From: Streptomyces sindenensis
GTDB lineage: Bacteria > Actinomycetota > Actinomycetes > Streptomycetales > Streptomycetaceae
Length of the DNA stretch: 64,000 nt
Assembly: GCF_014649035.1 (NCBI RefSeq)
Contig: NZ_BMSG01000011.1
Coordinates: forward strand, 1 to 64,000
Direction: 5' to 3'
In this document: piece after piece, positions 1 through 8,265 of the stretch
Layout: the number at the start of each line of letters is the position of its first letter
How positions within the stretch are numbered: the stretch's first letter is position 1
The notes under the pieces: model-generated
The model's database searches: none
What the model was told of the DNA's origin: nothing
The model's input: the letters and a program-made list of their open reading frames with translations, nothing else
Program-made: the position numbers and the translations under genes

Positions 1-205
1 CATGACGTCAATCGCCAAAGCTGTCCTCACACTGGAGCGGCAACGCTGAAGAAGCTCACTGAGTGGGACTCGCAGTCACCCCCTCATACTAGAATCAGTC
101 ATTCTACGGCTATTTTGAGCCAGTACCACCAAGGGGCATTCTTTCGAACTAAGATTCGCAGCACTTGTGCACTCTGGTCAAAATCTCACATAAGGAGCAC
201 CACGC

Positions 206-640
206 ATGAAGCACAGACTTGCCAGAATCCTGACCACCGCAGCAGTACTTACTGGTGCAAGCCTCATCGCTCCCGTGGCCAACGCCGCACCGGCTGCAGC
301 TGCCGCCGGCTGCAGTGGAACGCAGGTCGACCAATCTTCCCACTCGTACGGCGGAGAAGTGATCGCTGTCGTAGGGCTTTACTGGGACGGAACTAATAAC
401 TGCGTGATTGCCGACAAAAAGGGTTCGTACTACGGAGTTAGTTCAAAGATGACCCTCGCCCTCGAAACCCAGAAGGGCACGTCTAATTCAGATTCCGGAT
501 TTTTCAGTTACTACGCAGGTCCAGTGAAGCTCAACGGAAAGAATACTTGTGTCGCTTACGAGCTAGTTATGTACAAGCCTGGTGGGCGGGATGTCATTCA
601 GCATCGCGTACCGGTCCGCGGCTACTTCCACTGCGGCTGA
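206..640 (+). CDS. Small secreted cysteine-containing protein, unknown function
   Basis: The 144-residue product has a clear Sec signal peptide: MKHR start, hydrophobic core around residues 8-22, and an Ala-rich cleavage region near residues 26-34. The mature part is about 110 residues with four cysteines (GCSG, NNCV, NTCV and the C-terminal FHCG), so two disulfides are likely outside the cell. An AAGGAG Shine-Dalgarno sequence precedes the ATG. Codon use is unlike the rest of the window, with AGA, CTA, ATT and GTT codons and low GC at third positions. This, and the insertion-sequence remains just downstream, suggests acquisition by transfer. I recognise no family, and function is not assigned. 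Confidence 0.75.
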   Translation: MKHRLARILTTAAVLTGASLIAPVANAAPAAAAAGCSGTQVDQSSHSYGGEVIAVVGLYWDGTNNCVIADKKGSYYGVSSKMTLALETQKGTSNSDSGFFSYYAGPVKLNGKNTCVAYELVMYKPGGRDVIQHRVPVRGYFHCG

Positions 641-795
641 TCCGGAGACGGGCCGCCTCGCCGGTAAAGGGAAGCGCGGCCCTCTCCGACGTCGTCAAGC
701 ACAGCAAATAAGCTCCTAGCCATTTCAAGCACGATCATTAAAACGGCGCTTACCACGAGGTGAGACTCTTTACCGCCCCTTCCTGAGGGAGCTGA

Positions 796-907
796 TCTGC
801 GGCCCTGGGAGGCTCCCTCCACACCTACAACGACGGCTATCAACACCGCACTCGACGGAAGGCCGCTTATCGCTCACGTCAGCGACCCTGCGGATCTATA
901 CACCTAA
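796..907 (+). pseudogene. IS481-type transposase C-terminal remnant, frameshifted
   Basis: One frame reads LGGSLHTYNDGYQH (about 805-846). The next frame continues TALDGRPLIAHVSDPADLYT and stops at the TAA at 905-907. The pattern HTYN...H-TAL-G-P...R/HV...YT is the usual end of IS481-family integrase-like transposases, so this is the last ~35 codons of a decayed copy with a frameshift near 841-847. Nothing recognisable of the rest of that transposase is left upstream. The family call rests on remembered motif similarity only. The last base of the stop codon is the first base of the IS5-type element that follows. Confidence 0.55.
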
Positions 908-1787
908 GGGGTTGTCCCGTAATGTCTGGTCACAGGTGAGATGATCTTGGTGTGGCTGGTGTGATCACGGCGTCGGAGCCGTCCTGGATAACCTCGTTCA
1001 CCAGACTGAACCCGCGCTGCTCCGGCAAGTTGATGACCGTGGGTCCGCCGCGAGATCGTAGACGAGCTGCGGCGCGGTCGGTCGTGGAGCCTGCCGTTGG
1101 AAGACCGGGTTCTGTTGGTCGCGGCTTACTGGCGCACGAACTTGACGCTGCGTCAGCTCGCCCCACTCTTCGGCATCTCGAAGTTCGCGGCCGACCGGAT
1201 CATCGACCACCTCGGCCCGAAACTCGCACTCCAACCGCGCGAGCGGTTCCGCATAGACGCCGTGCTCATCGTGGACGGCACTCTGGTGCCCACCCGCGAC
1301 CACACGACCGCCGAGCAGTTGAAGAACTACCACTACTCCACGAACCACCAGGTCGTCATCGACGCCGACACCCGCCTGGTCGTCGTGGTCGGGCCGGCCC
1401 TCACCCGGCAACCGCAACGACTGCAAGGCGTGGGAGGAATCCGGCGCGAAGGACGCCGTCGGCAAGACGATGACCATCGCCGACGGCGGCTATCCGGGCA
1501 CCGGACTCGTCATGCTGCACCGCCGGGCGAAGGGACAGGCCCAACTCCCGGACTGGAAGCAGCAGCACAACCACTCCCACAAGCAGGTTCGCGCTCGCGT
1601 CGAGCACGCCTTCGCCCGTATGAAGGGCTGGAAGATCCTGCGCGACTGCCGCCTCAAGGGCGACGGCGTGCACCACGCGATGCTCGGCATCGCCCGCCTG
1701 CACAACCTTGCGATCGCCGGCTGAGCGAACCACCCGACCAAGGGCCCCTTGTCCCCGTCCACCGAAGATCATTTACGGGACAACCCT
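907..1787 (+). mobile_element. IS5-family insertion sequence, decayed
   Basis: The ends are near-perfect inverted repeats. The left end is AGGGGTTGTCCCGTAA (907-922) and the right end is TTACGGGACAACCCT (1773-1787), differing by one G. Both ends are flanked by TA (905-906 and 1788-1789), consistent with the 2-bp TA duplication made by some IS5 subgroups. Length is about 881 bp with a single transposase gene, now frameshifted. Removing the element and one TA joins ACC to TAGGGG, giving the preceding IS481 remnant a TAG stop, which supports these boundaries. Confidence 0.85.
952..1724 (+). pseudogene. IS5-family DDE transposase with two frameshifts
   Basis: The reading passes through three frames. 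Frame 1 starts at GTG 952 (MAGVITASEPSW...). Frame 2 runs from about 1036 to 1395 (LPLEDRVLLVAAYWRTN...VIDADTRLVVVV). Frame 3 runs from about 1395 to the TGA at 1722-1724 (NRNDCKAWEESGAK...LHNLAIAG). The shifts lie near 1040 and 1395. The DDE residues are all still encoded: D in IVDGTL, D in IADGGY and E in RVEHAF. The product is a DDE transposase of the IS5 group common in Streptomyces. It should be inactive unless both shifts are suppressed, which is unlikely because both change frame in the same direction without an evident slippery run. Confidence 0.85.
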
Positions 1788-1885
1788 TAGGGGGTGAGTG
1801 GGATCCCGACTACCTGTCTCCGGCCGCCCACATCTTGTGGGAAGTCCGCATGTGGGGGGGCCTTCTAGCACTCTCCCCGCTATGT

Positions 1886-2914
1886 TCAGACGGTCTCGCT
1901 GCTGCCGGTCATCGCCGGGCGGCGGCTCGCGATGACCCGCTTGGCCAGGGAGCGGGGGCTGGTGAGGAAACCGAAGCCCCAGCACATGTGCATGGTCGCC
2001 AGCGCCACCGGGATCTGGGCGCGGGCCTTCAGCGAGAGCCCCTTGCCCGCGGGCAGCGACCCGGCGACGATCGCGGCGACGTAACCGCCGGGGACGACCA
2101 GCGCCCACGGGGTGACGGTCGCGCCGAGCACCAGGCCCGCCACGATGGCGACGACGGCGGTCGGCGGGGCCAGGTAGCGCAGGTTGATCGAGCCGGCGTG
2201 GTAGCGGGCGACGACGTGGCGCCAGCGGCCGTAGTCCTTGTACTGCTTGGCGAGCGCCTTGACCGTGGGGCGGGGGCGGTACTGGACCTTCAGCTCGGGC
2301 GAGAACCAGATCAGCCCGCCGGCCTCGCGGATGCGGAAGTTCAGCTCCCAGTCCTGGGCGCGGATGAACTCGACGTTGTAGCCGTCCGCCCTCTCCAGCG
2401 CCTCGCGGCGGAAGACGCCCAGGTAGACGGTCTCGGCCGGGCCCGCCTGGCCGCCGGTGTGGAAGGCCGCGTTGCCGACGCCGATCTTCGAGGTCATCGC
2501 GGCGGCGACGGCGTCCTCCCAGGCGTTCTCGCCCTCGGCGTGCATGATGCCGCCGACGTTCTGCGCGCCGGTCTCCTCCAGGAGGCGCACGGCGGTGGCG
2601 ATGTAGTTCGGCGAGAGCATGCCGTGGCCGTCGACCCGGACGACGACCGGGTGGCGGGAGGCCTTGATCGCCGCGTTGAGCGCGGCGGGGGTGCGGCCGG
2701 TGGGGTTGGGCACGGTGTGGACGCGGGGGTCCTCGGCGACCAGCTCGGCGGCGATCTCGTCCGTCCGGTCGGCGGAGGGGCCGAGCGCGATCACGACCTC
2801 CATCTCACCGGGGTACTCCTGCTCCAGGATGTGCCGGACCGAGTTCCTGAGATGGCGTTCCTCGTTGAGCACCGGCATGATCACGGAGACGGCGGGGTAC
2901 TGCGCGGCAGACAT
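1886..2914 (-). CDS. Family-2 glycosyltransferase, membrane associated
   Basis: 342 residues. An N-terminal GT-A fold begins AVSVIMPVLNEERHL, with a DxD-like VVRVDGHG motif near residue 95 and the acceptor-side motif RAQDWELNFR near residue 190. The C-terminal third has two to three hydrophobic segments (about residues 245-305). Such enzymes transfer a sugar from a nucleotide donor to a lipid or cell-wall glycan at the membrane. ATG 2914 follows GAGGACC and fits the conserved beginning; the open frame extends much further upstream but only as antisense to the neighbouring gene. The next gene, divergent, is a LytR-CpsA-Psr protein, which points to a role in wall glycopolymer synthesis. Substrate unknown. 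Confidence 0.85.
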   Translation of the reverse strand: MSAAQYPAVSVIMPVLNEERHLRNSVRHILEQEYPGEMEVVIALGPSADRTDEIAAELVAEDPRVHTVPNPTGRTPAALNAAIKASRHPVVVRVDGHGMLSPNYIATAVRLLEETGAQNVGGIMHAEGENAWEDAVAAAMTSKIGVGNAAFHTGGQAGPAETVYLGVFRREALERADGYNVEFIRAQDWELNFRIREAGGLIWFSPELKVQYRPRPTVKALAKQYKDYGRWRHVVARYHAGSINLRYLAPPTAVVAIVAGLVLGATVTPWALVVPGGYVAAIVAGSLPAGKGLSLKARAQIPVALATMHMCWGFGFLTSPRSLAKRVIASRRPAMTGSSETV

Positions 2915-3118
2915 GTGGTCCTCGGGGGGTCCTCGGGGGCGCCGGGGGTTTCGTACCCCAGGAGGCGGCTCGGTTTTCGGCCGCCACGTTACCGCGAATG
3001 GGGGACACCGGTGCGCGCCGCCGGGTCGCGGGCGGGGGCGGTGGTCGTATGGGCCTACCGTGCGATGGTCCGCTTGCACCGCAGAGGTGTCTCCCTTGCA
3101 CCCCGGAGGTGTCTCCCC

Positions 3119-4651
3119 GTGCCCGAACCGCAACAACCGCCGCAGCGCCCGCCGCGCCCCCGCGCCACTCCCCCGCGACGCCGCCCGCGGCAGGGCGCCC
3201 GGCCACCGCAGGGCACCCGGCCGGTCCGGTCCCGGAAGCAGGACGAGCGGCCGCGCTGGGGCATGCGGGTGGCCACGGGTCTCTCGGTGCTGGTGCTGGG
3301 GGCGGGCGGGATCGGTCACGCCGTGGTGAGCGGCCTGGAGGGCGGGATCGGCCGGGTCGATCCGTTCCGGGACATGAAGAACCGCCCCGAGGGGGGTCAC
3401 GGCACGAATCTGCTGCTTGTCGGCACGGACGGCCGGGACACGATCACCAAGGCGGAGAAGCGGAAGTACAAGCTCGGTGGCGCGCCCTGCCACTGCACGG
3501 ACACGATCATGCTGGTCCATCTGTCGGCCGACCGGCAGCGGGCGAGCGTGGTCAGCCTGCCCCGGGACAGTTACGCCGAGATGCCCGCCCACACCGACCG
3601 CACCACGGGCAAGCACCACGCCGGCCACCCGGTGAAGCTGAACGCCGCGTACGCGGAGGGCGGGCCCGCGCTGACCGTGCGGACCGTCGAGAACATGACC
3701 AAGGTCAAGATCGACCACTATCTGGAGGTCGACTTCACCAGCTTCATGAAGACGGTCGACGCGGTGGGCGGGGTGAAGATCTGCACGGCGCGGCCGATGA
3801 AGGACGCGTACACCGGTCTGAACCTGCCCGCGGGCACGCATGAGCTGGACGGCGGTCAGGCGCTCCAGTACGTCCGCTCGCGCCATGTGGACGTGGCCGC
3901 CGACCTGGGCCGGATGGAGCGCCAGCAGAAGTTCATGGCGGCGCTGATCAAGCGGGTCACGAGCAGCGGGGTGCTGCTGAACCCGGTGAAGTTCCAGCAG
4001 GTCTCCGGCTCGGTGCTTGGTTCCGTCCGGGCCGACAAGGGTTTCGGTACGGAGGAGATGCTGGCGCTGGGCAAGGCGATGAAGGACTTCGGGCCGGCCT
4101 CGTCGGAGTTCACGTCCGTGCCCGTCGGCAATCCGAGCTTCCCGGTCAAGGGCATCGGCTCGACGGTGCAGTGGGACGCGAAGAAGGCGAAGAAGCTGTT
4201 CCAGGCCCTGCGCGAGGACAAGCCGCTGGCCCCGGCGAAGCCGGAGCCGAAGCCCGCGGCGGGCCCGCAGCAGCCGCCCGCGAAGCTGGTCGACGTGGCG
4301 CCGAAGGACGTGCGGGTGCAGGTCTACAACGGGACCCCGAAGGACGGCCTGGGCCGGACGGTGGACGAGGCGCTGCGCGCGACCGGGTTCACCACGACCG
4401 AGGCCCCGCTCAACGGGGAGGTGCGGGAGCTGAAGCGGACGCTGGTGGAGTACGACCCGCGCTGGGACCGGTCGGCGAAGTCCCTGGCCACGGCGTTGCC
4501 CGGGAGCGAGCTGAAGGCGGTGAAGGGCCAGGGTCCGCAGATGAGGGTGACGGTGGGGGCGGACTTCACGAAGGTGCAGCGGGTGAAGGCGGAGCCCCGT
4601 GAGGCGGGCGAGTTCGCGACGGTGAGGGGCGACGAGGTGGTGTGCCCGTAG
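3119..4651 (+). CDS. LytR-CpsA-Psr family protein with LytR_C domain
   Basis: 510 residues. There is a Pro/Arg-rich cytoplasmic N-terminus, one membrane segment at about residues 51-70, an LCP catalytic domain (about 95-270) with NLLLVGTDGRD, SLPRDSY, KLNAAYAEGGP and QYVRSRH...DLGRMERQQKF, and a C-terminal LytR_C domain (about 395-490). LCP enzymes attach lipid-linked anionic glycopolymers to peptidoglycan outside the membrane. GTG 3119 is chosen because GGAGGT lies 8 bases upstream; the in-frame ATG at 3065 has no such site. The ribosome site sits in the second copy of a 22-bp tandem duplication. A second LCP gene is 750 bp downstream. Confidence 0.9.
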   Translation: MPEPQQPPQRPPRPRATPPRRRPRQGARPPQGTRPVRSRKQDERPRWGMRVATGLSVLVLGAGGIGHAVVSGLEGGIGRVDPFRDMKNRPEGGHGTNLLLVGTDGRDTITKAEKRKYKLGGAPCHCTDTIMLVHLSADRQRASVVSLPRDSYAEMPAHTDRTTGKHHAGHPVKLNAAYAEGGPALTVRTVENMTKVKIDHYLEVDFTSFMKTVDAVGGVKICTARPMKDAYTGLNLPAGTHELDGGQALQYVRSRHVDVAADLGRMERQQKFMAALIKRVTSSGVLLNPVKFQQVSGSVLGSVRADKGFGTEEMLALGKAMKDFGPASSEFTSVPVGNPSFPVKGIGSTVQWDAKKAKKLFQALREDKPLAPAKPEPKPAAGPQQPPAKLVDVAPKDVRVQVYNGTPKDGLGRTVDEALRATGFTTTEAPLNGEVRELKRTLVEYDPRWDRSAKSLATALPGSELKAVKGQGPQMRVTVGADFTKVQRVKAEPREAGEFATVRGDEVVCP

Positions 4652-4660
4652 GGACGGGTT

Positions 4661-4702
4661 GCCGGGCCTGCTGCCAGGCCTGTTGTCGGGCCTGCTGCCG
4701 GG
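4661..4702. repeat. 12-bp tandem repeat
   Basis: About three and a half copies of a 12-bp unit resembling CCGGGCCTGCTG follow the stop codon of the LCP gene. It lies between convergent genes and is not coding in either accepted gene. Confidence 0.7.
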
Positions 4703-4715
4703 CCCGCCCCCGGCC

Positions 4716-5285
4716 TCAGTCGTCGAATCCCTCGGCGGCGCGCTTCTCGCGCAGTTCCTTGATCGCGCGGCGGCGGGCGAGCCGGTGGGTGCGCCGGATC
4801 TGTGCCTCCTGGTAGCGCCGGTTGTCGCGCTCGGTCTCGGGGATCACCGGCGGTACGCGGCGCGGCTTGCCGTCCCCGTCGACAGCGGCGAAGACCAGAT
4901 AGGCGCTGCCGACCTGCTGGGCGGGGGTGGACTCGTTCCAGCGTTCGGCCATCACCCGGACGCCGACCTCCATGGAGGACCGGCCGGTCCAGTTGACCTG
5001 GGCCTTCACATGGACGAGGTCGCCGACGCGGACCGGCTCCAGGAAGACCATCTCGTCCATCGAGGCGGTCACGGCGGGCCCGCCGGAGTGCCGGCCGGCC
5101 ACCGCGCCCGCGGCGTCGTCGACCAGTTTCATGATCACGCCACCGTGCACCGTGCCGAGGAGGTTGGTGTCGCTGCCGGTCATGATGTGGCTGAGGGTGG
5201 TCCGGGACGCCGCGGTCGGCTTGCCCGGAAGCTCATCCTCCGCACGATTGGCCGGATCTGTTACGCCAGTGGCCTGATCTGTCAT
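4716..5285 (-). CDS. Acyl-CoA thioesterase, hotdog fold
   Basis: 189 residues. The single hotdog domain (about residues 25-150) carries the YciA/BACH-type signature NLLGTVHGGVIMKLVDDAAG, with Asp in the central helix, followed by the strand motif VFLEPVRVGDLVHV. The enzyme hydrolyses acyl-CoA thioesters in the cytoplasm; chain-length preference cannot be read. The charged tail (RRTHRLARRRAIKELREKR) is longer than in the minimal enzyme and may bind RNA or a partner. ATG 5285 follows AAGGTGG. The gene lies between two LCP genes in the opposite orientation, so a functional link to wall assembly is not implied. Confidence 0.88.
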   Translation of the reverse strand: MTDQATGVTDPANRAEDELPGKPTAASRTTLSHIMTGSDTNLLGTVHGGVIMKLVDDAAGAVAGRHSGGPAVTASMDEMVFLEPVRVGDLVHVKAQVNWTGRSSMEVGVRVMAERWNESTPAQQVGSAYLVFAAVDGDGKPRRVPPVIPETERDNRRYQEAQIRRTHRLARRRAIKELREKRAAEGFDD

Positions 5286-5402
5286 ACCGTCCACCTTATG
5301 CGGGGTCCGCGCTCCCGCAGAATGCATCAGGTTCGCAACAGCCCTGGTGCGATTTCCCTTACACCCTGTAATTGCCATGGGCCGGGGCGGCACACTGTTC
5401 GG

Positions 5403-6716
5403 ATGAACGATTGGCCCGATCGACGGACCGGTGACCGCAGCGAACGCTACGGGCGGGGCAGCGCCAGCCCCCAGCCCGAGGGCGCCCGGTCGATGCCGCA
5501 CGTCCAGCGCCGCCCGGCCCAGCCCCGTACCCCGCAGCGGCCGCAGGTTCCGCCGCAGAGCCAGGGGTACGACGACCGCTACCAGGGCGGCGGCTACGGC
5601 AACGGCCCCGAGCCCGGGTACGACAGCGGCTACAACACGGGCCAGGTCTACGGATCGGGCAGCGGCGGCTCCGACGGCCGGGGCGGCGGTGGCCGTCGCG
5701 GCGGCGGTGACGGAGGTTACGTCCAGGGCCGCCCGGCTCCGGACTGGCGGCGCCGGATCAAGCTCGGCGCGCTGACCCTGGTGGTCGTGGTGCTCGCGGT
5801 CTCGATCTCGACGTACTTCTGGGCCGACTCGAAGCTGAAGCGCGAGGTGGACCTCTCCAAGGTCATCGAGCGGCCGGAGTCCGGCGACGGCACGAACTAC
5901 CTGATCGTCGGGTCCGACAGCCGCGAGGGCATGTCGGCCGAGGAGAAGAAGCGGCTGCGCACCGGTTCCGCCGAGGGCAAGCGAACCGACTCGATGATGA
6001 TCCTGCACGACGGCTCCAACGGCCCGACGCTGATCTCGCTGCCGCGCGACTCCAACGTCGAGATCCCGTCCTTCAAGGGGTCCGAGTCCGGGAAGATGTT
6101 CCAGGGCACCGGCCGGCAGGTGAAGCTGAACGCCGCGTACGCCGAGGACGGCCCCGAACTCCTCGTCCGCACGGTCGAGTTCAACACGGGTCTGCGCATC
6201 GACCACTACGTCGAGATCGGCTTCGGCGGCTTCGCGAAGATCGTGGACGCGATCGGCGGGGTCGAGCTGGACATCCCGAAGGCGTTCAAGGACAAGAAGT
6301 CGGGGGCCGACTTCCAGGCGGGCAAGCAGACGCTGAACGGCGAGCAGTCCCTCGCCTTCGTCCGCACGCGGTACGCGTTCGCGGGCAGCGACCTGGACCG
6401 CACGAAGAACCAGCAGAAGTTCCTCGCGGCGCTGGCGAGCCAGACGGCGACCCCGTCCACGATCATCAACCCGTTCAAGCTGTACCCGACGATGGGCGCG
6501 GGCCTGGACACGCTGATCGTGGACAAGGACATGTCGCTCTGGGCGCTGGGCAACATGTTCTTCGCGATGAAGGGCGTCACGGGCGGCGACGGTACGTCGA
6601 TGAACATGCCGATCTCGGGCAGCGTCGGCGGGAACCTGGTCTGGGACAAGGCCAAGGTGAAGCAGTTGGTGCAGCAGCTGAACAACGACGAGAAGGTCAC
6701 GGTCAAGGGCAACTGA
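5403..6716 (+). CDS. LytR-CpsA-Psr family cell-wall ligase
   Basis: 437 residues. The Gly/Tyr/Pro-rich cytoplasmic N-terminus (about residues 1-115) is low in complexity. One membrane segment (LGALTLVVVVLAVSIS, about 120-140) is followed by the extracellular LCP domain with NYLIVGSDSREG, SLPRDSN, KLNAAYAEDGP and FVRTRY...DLDRTKNQQKF. Unlike the first LCP protein it has no LytR_C domain. It is paralogous to the gene at 3.1 kb and would attach a teichuronic, teichoic or similar polymer to peptidoglycan. It is transcribed divergently from the thioesterase gene and ends just before a strong terminator hairpin. Confidence 0.9.
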   Translation: MNDWPDRRTGDRSERYGRGSASPQPEGARSMPHVQRRPAQPRTPQRPQVPPQSQGYDDRYQGGGYGNGPEPGYDSGYNTGQVYGSGSGGSDGRGGGGRRGGGDGGYVQGRPAPDWRRRIKLGALTLVVVVLAVSISTYFWADSKLKREVDLSKVIERPESGDGTNYLIVGSDSREGMSAEEKKRLRTGSAEGKRTDSMMILHDGSNGPTLISLPRDSNVEIPSFKGSESGKMFQGTGRQVKLNAAYAEDGPELLVRTVEFNTGLRIDHYVEIGFGGFAKIVDAIGGVELDIPKAFKDKKSGADFQAGKQTLNGEQSLAFVRTRYAFAGSDLDRTKNQQKFLAALASQTATPSTIINPFKLYPTMGAGLDTLIVDKDMSLWALGNMFFAMKGVTGGDGTSMNMPISGSVGGNLVWDKAKVKQLVQQLNNDEKVTVKGN

Positions 6717-6736
6717 GGCCGTTTGAACACCCGTTG

Positions 6737-6770
6737 AGGGCTCCGGGCGATTGCCGCCCGGAGCCCTTTC
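6737..6770 (+). terminator. Rho-independent terminator after LCP gene
   Basis: A perfect 13-bp stem (6737-6749 with 6755-6767), a 5-base loop and a short T run. It lies 20 bp after the LCP stop codon. Confidence 0.85.
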
Positions 6771-6795
6771 GCCGTCCGTGGGCGCCTTCGACGCG

Positions 6796-7842
6796 CTACG
6801 TGCCGTAGGTGATGTTCCCGCGCTCGTCCATGGGGGGATGCAGCTGGGAGGGGCCGTACTCGTCGACGTCGGACGGGCGAGGCGTCTCCGGCCCGTCGGG
6901 CCCGATGCGCATCATGCGCTCGGCCCGGATCACCTCGAACCGCTTGCCGCGCACGAAGAGTTCGTTGGGCCGACGGCGAGCCATGAACTTCTTCGCGGCC
7001 CGCTCGTTGACGGCCGCCTCCTTCTCGTCCACCTTCATCCACGCGGGCAGCTCCGGCATGCCCGGGAGGTCCGGCAGTTCGGGAAAGGGCCGGGTCAGGT
7101 GGTCGACGAGGGCGCGCCGAGCGCCCTGCGGGGTCGAGTGCTGCCCGGTCACCATCGACCAGGACACCTCATTGCGCTGCACCACCCGGAACGTCGTCGG
7201 AAGGAGCACGACGCCCGGGTGAGTGGTCAACGCCCTTTGGGAATCGGCCCGCACGTCGGCGGGGAAGCGCTCCGCGGTGTAGGCGAGGTGGAGCAGTTCG
7301 ACCCGGCCGATCCCCTCGCTCAGCCCGACGGCGGCCGCGTGGTCGACCACGAAGCCCTCGGTGCGGCAGGGGTCGGGGGCGTCCAGGTCCCAGCCGTCGT
7401 CGTCCGGGTCGGTGGCCCGGGGCGGCTCCAGGCTCCCGTCGCCGATCCGGGTGAACTCGTCGGCGCGCACGACCCGGTAGCGCACGCCGCACGCGGATAC
7501 CTCGTCGACCTTCTCGGTCTCCAGCCGCGCCACGGCCGCCAGCAGCGACCGCCGCTCGGCCGGATCGTCGGTCTCGTCCTTCGCCTTGAACCAGAGGTGC
7601 GAATTGAGCTCGTCACGGACCATCTGCGGGAACCCGCTGTCGAGTTCACCCATCAGCCGCCAGCGCGGCCGGTCCCCGCGCCGCTGCTCGGCCAGCCCGA
7701 ACAGCGGCCCGCGGACGACGATGTTCGGGTACTTGCGGGCCGAGGCGAACGCGTCCGCCTCGGTGACCTCGAAGACCGGATCGTCGTGGTGGGTGACATT
7801 GATCGTGAGATGGTCCGGCGACTTCCCCGGGTGATCGTCCAT
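6796..7842 (-). CDS. DUF5954-type protein, unknown function
   Basis: 348 residues, no signal peptide or membrane segment. The N-terminal half contains RKYPNIVVRGPLFGLAEQR, the motif I associate with the DUF5954 family of Streptomyces. Two similar modules appear, each with a V/IRAxxxxRIGxDGxExPRxxD-type segment (RADEFTRIGDGSLEPPRATD and RAERMMRIGPDGPETPRPSD), which suggests an internal duplication. ATG 7842 is preferred over the longer frame because the family begins near here. It ends close to the terminator of the convergent LCP gene. No biochemical role is known to me. Confidence 0.7.
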   Translation of the reverse strand: MDDHPGKSPDHLTINVTHHDDPVFEVTEADAFASARKYPNIVVRGPLFGLAEQRRGDRPRWRLMGELDSGFPQMVRDELNSHLWFKAKDETDDPAERRSLLAAVARLETEKVDEVSACGVRYRVVRADEFTRIGDGSLEPPRATDPDDDGWDLDAPDPCRTEGFVVDHAAAVGLSEGIGRVELLHLAYTAERFPADVRADSQRALTTHPGVVLLPTTFRVVQRNEVSWSMVTGQHSTPQGARRALVDHLTRPFPELPDLPGMPELPAWMKVDEKEAAVNERAAKKFMARRRPNELFVRGKRFEVIRAERMMRIGPDGPETPRPSDVDEYGPSQLHPPMDERGNITYGT

Positions 7843-7952
7843 GCACTCAGTGTGCCGAAGGGGGCTGTCGGTGTCAGGGTTTCCGCTTTTCCGCAGCAAA
7901 GGCGGGTGCCTCACCTGGCTCACACCGGGTCGTGGCTCCTCACGACCCGGTC

Positions 7953-8027
7953 ATGGCCCACCGGATCGTGGCCGACCGCGACGCGGTGGGGCGCGACATC
8001 AACTACTTAAAGAACCAGGAGAAATAA
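7953..8027 (+). pseudogene. Short coding remnant with TTA codon
   Basis: An open stretch reads MAHRIVADRDAVGRDINYLKNQEK and stops at 8025-8027. It looks like the amphipathic end of a larger protein rather than a complete one. There is no ribosome site and the frame upstream is not recognisable. It includes a TTA leucine codon, as is common in horizontally acquired Streptomyces genes. It could be a truncated regulator tail, but the identity is not established. Confidence 0.25.
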
Positions 8028-8154
8028 CCCAACCCCGCCCCACCTGATCCCGGTGGTCAGCTGCGCGAGGGCTCGTCACTCGCGCGGGTGAGGTTTGCCG
8101 ACTGAGCTGGATTCCGGCCCGGTTGGCAGGCATATGCTCGCGCTGATCGACCTT

Positions 8155-8182
8155 CGATCGCCTGTCGATCGCCCGTCGATCG
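8155..8182. promoter_or_regulatory. Three phased TCGATCG repeats upstream of a DNA-binding protein gene
   Basis: CGATCG occurs at 8155, 8166 and 8177, exactly 11 bp apart, inside the repeated unit TCGATCGCCYG. Spacing by one helical turn puts the three palindromes on one face of the DNA. The array is 84 bp upstream of the ATG of the winged-helix protein, so autoregulation is a reasonable guess. Confidence 0.45.
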
Positions 8183-8265
8183 ACCTATCAGACATCGAAC
8201 AGCCCCCGGCCGGGACGGCAATCCCGAACCGAGGGCCTAGCCACCAAGGAAGACACGACTTCCCG

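Noticed and set aside
952..1724. Programmed frameshifting of the transposase
   Set aside because: Two separate shifts are needed and no slippery A or T run is present at either place, so decay is simpler.
1886..3886. 666-codon frame extending the glycosyltransferase upstream
   Set aside because: The extension is antisense to the LCP gene and has no family resemblance; the ATG at 2914 has a ribosome site.
1097..4651. One 1184-codon open frame spanning the transposase and the LCP protein
   Set aside because: Its middle is antisense to the glycosyltransferase gene. Only the last 510 codons have LCP motifs and a proper ribosome site; the first part is the frameshifted transposase.
4716..6206. 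496-codon frame extending the thioesterase upstream
   Set aside because: The extra part is antisense to the second LCP gene; the hotdog protein starts at 5285.
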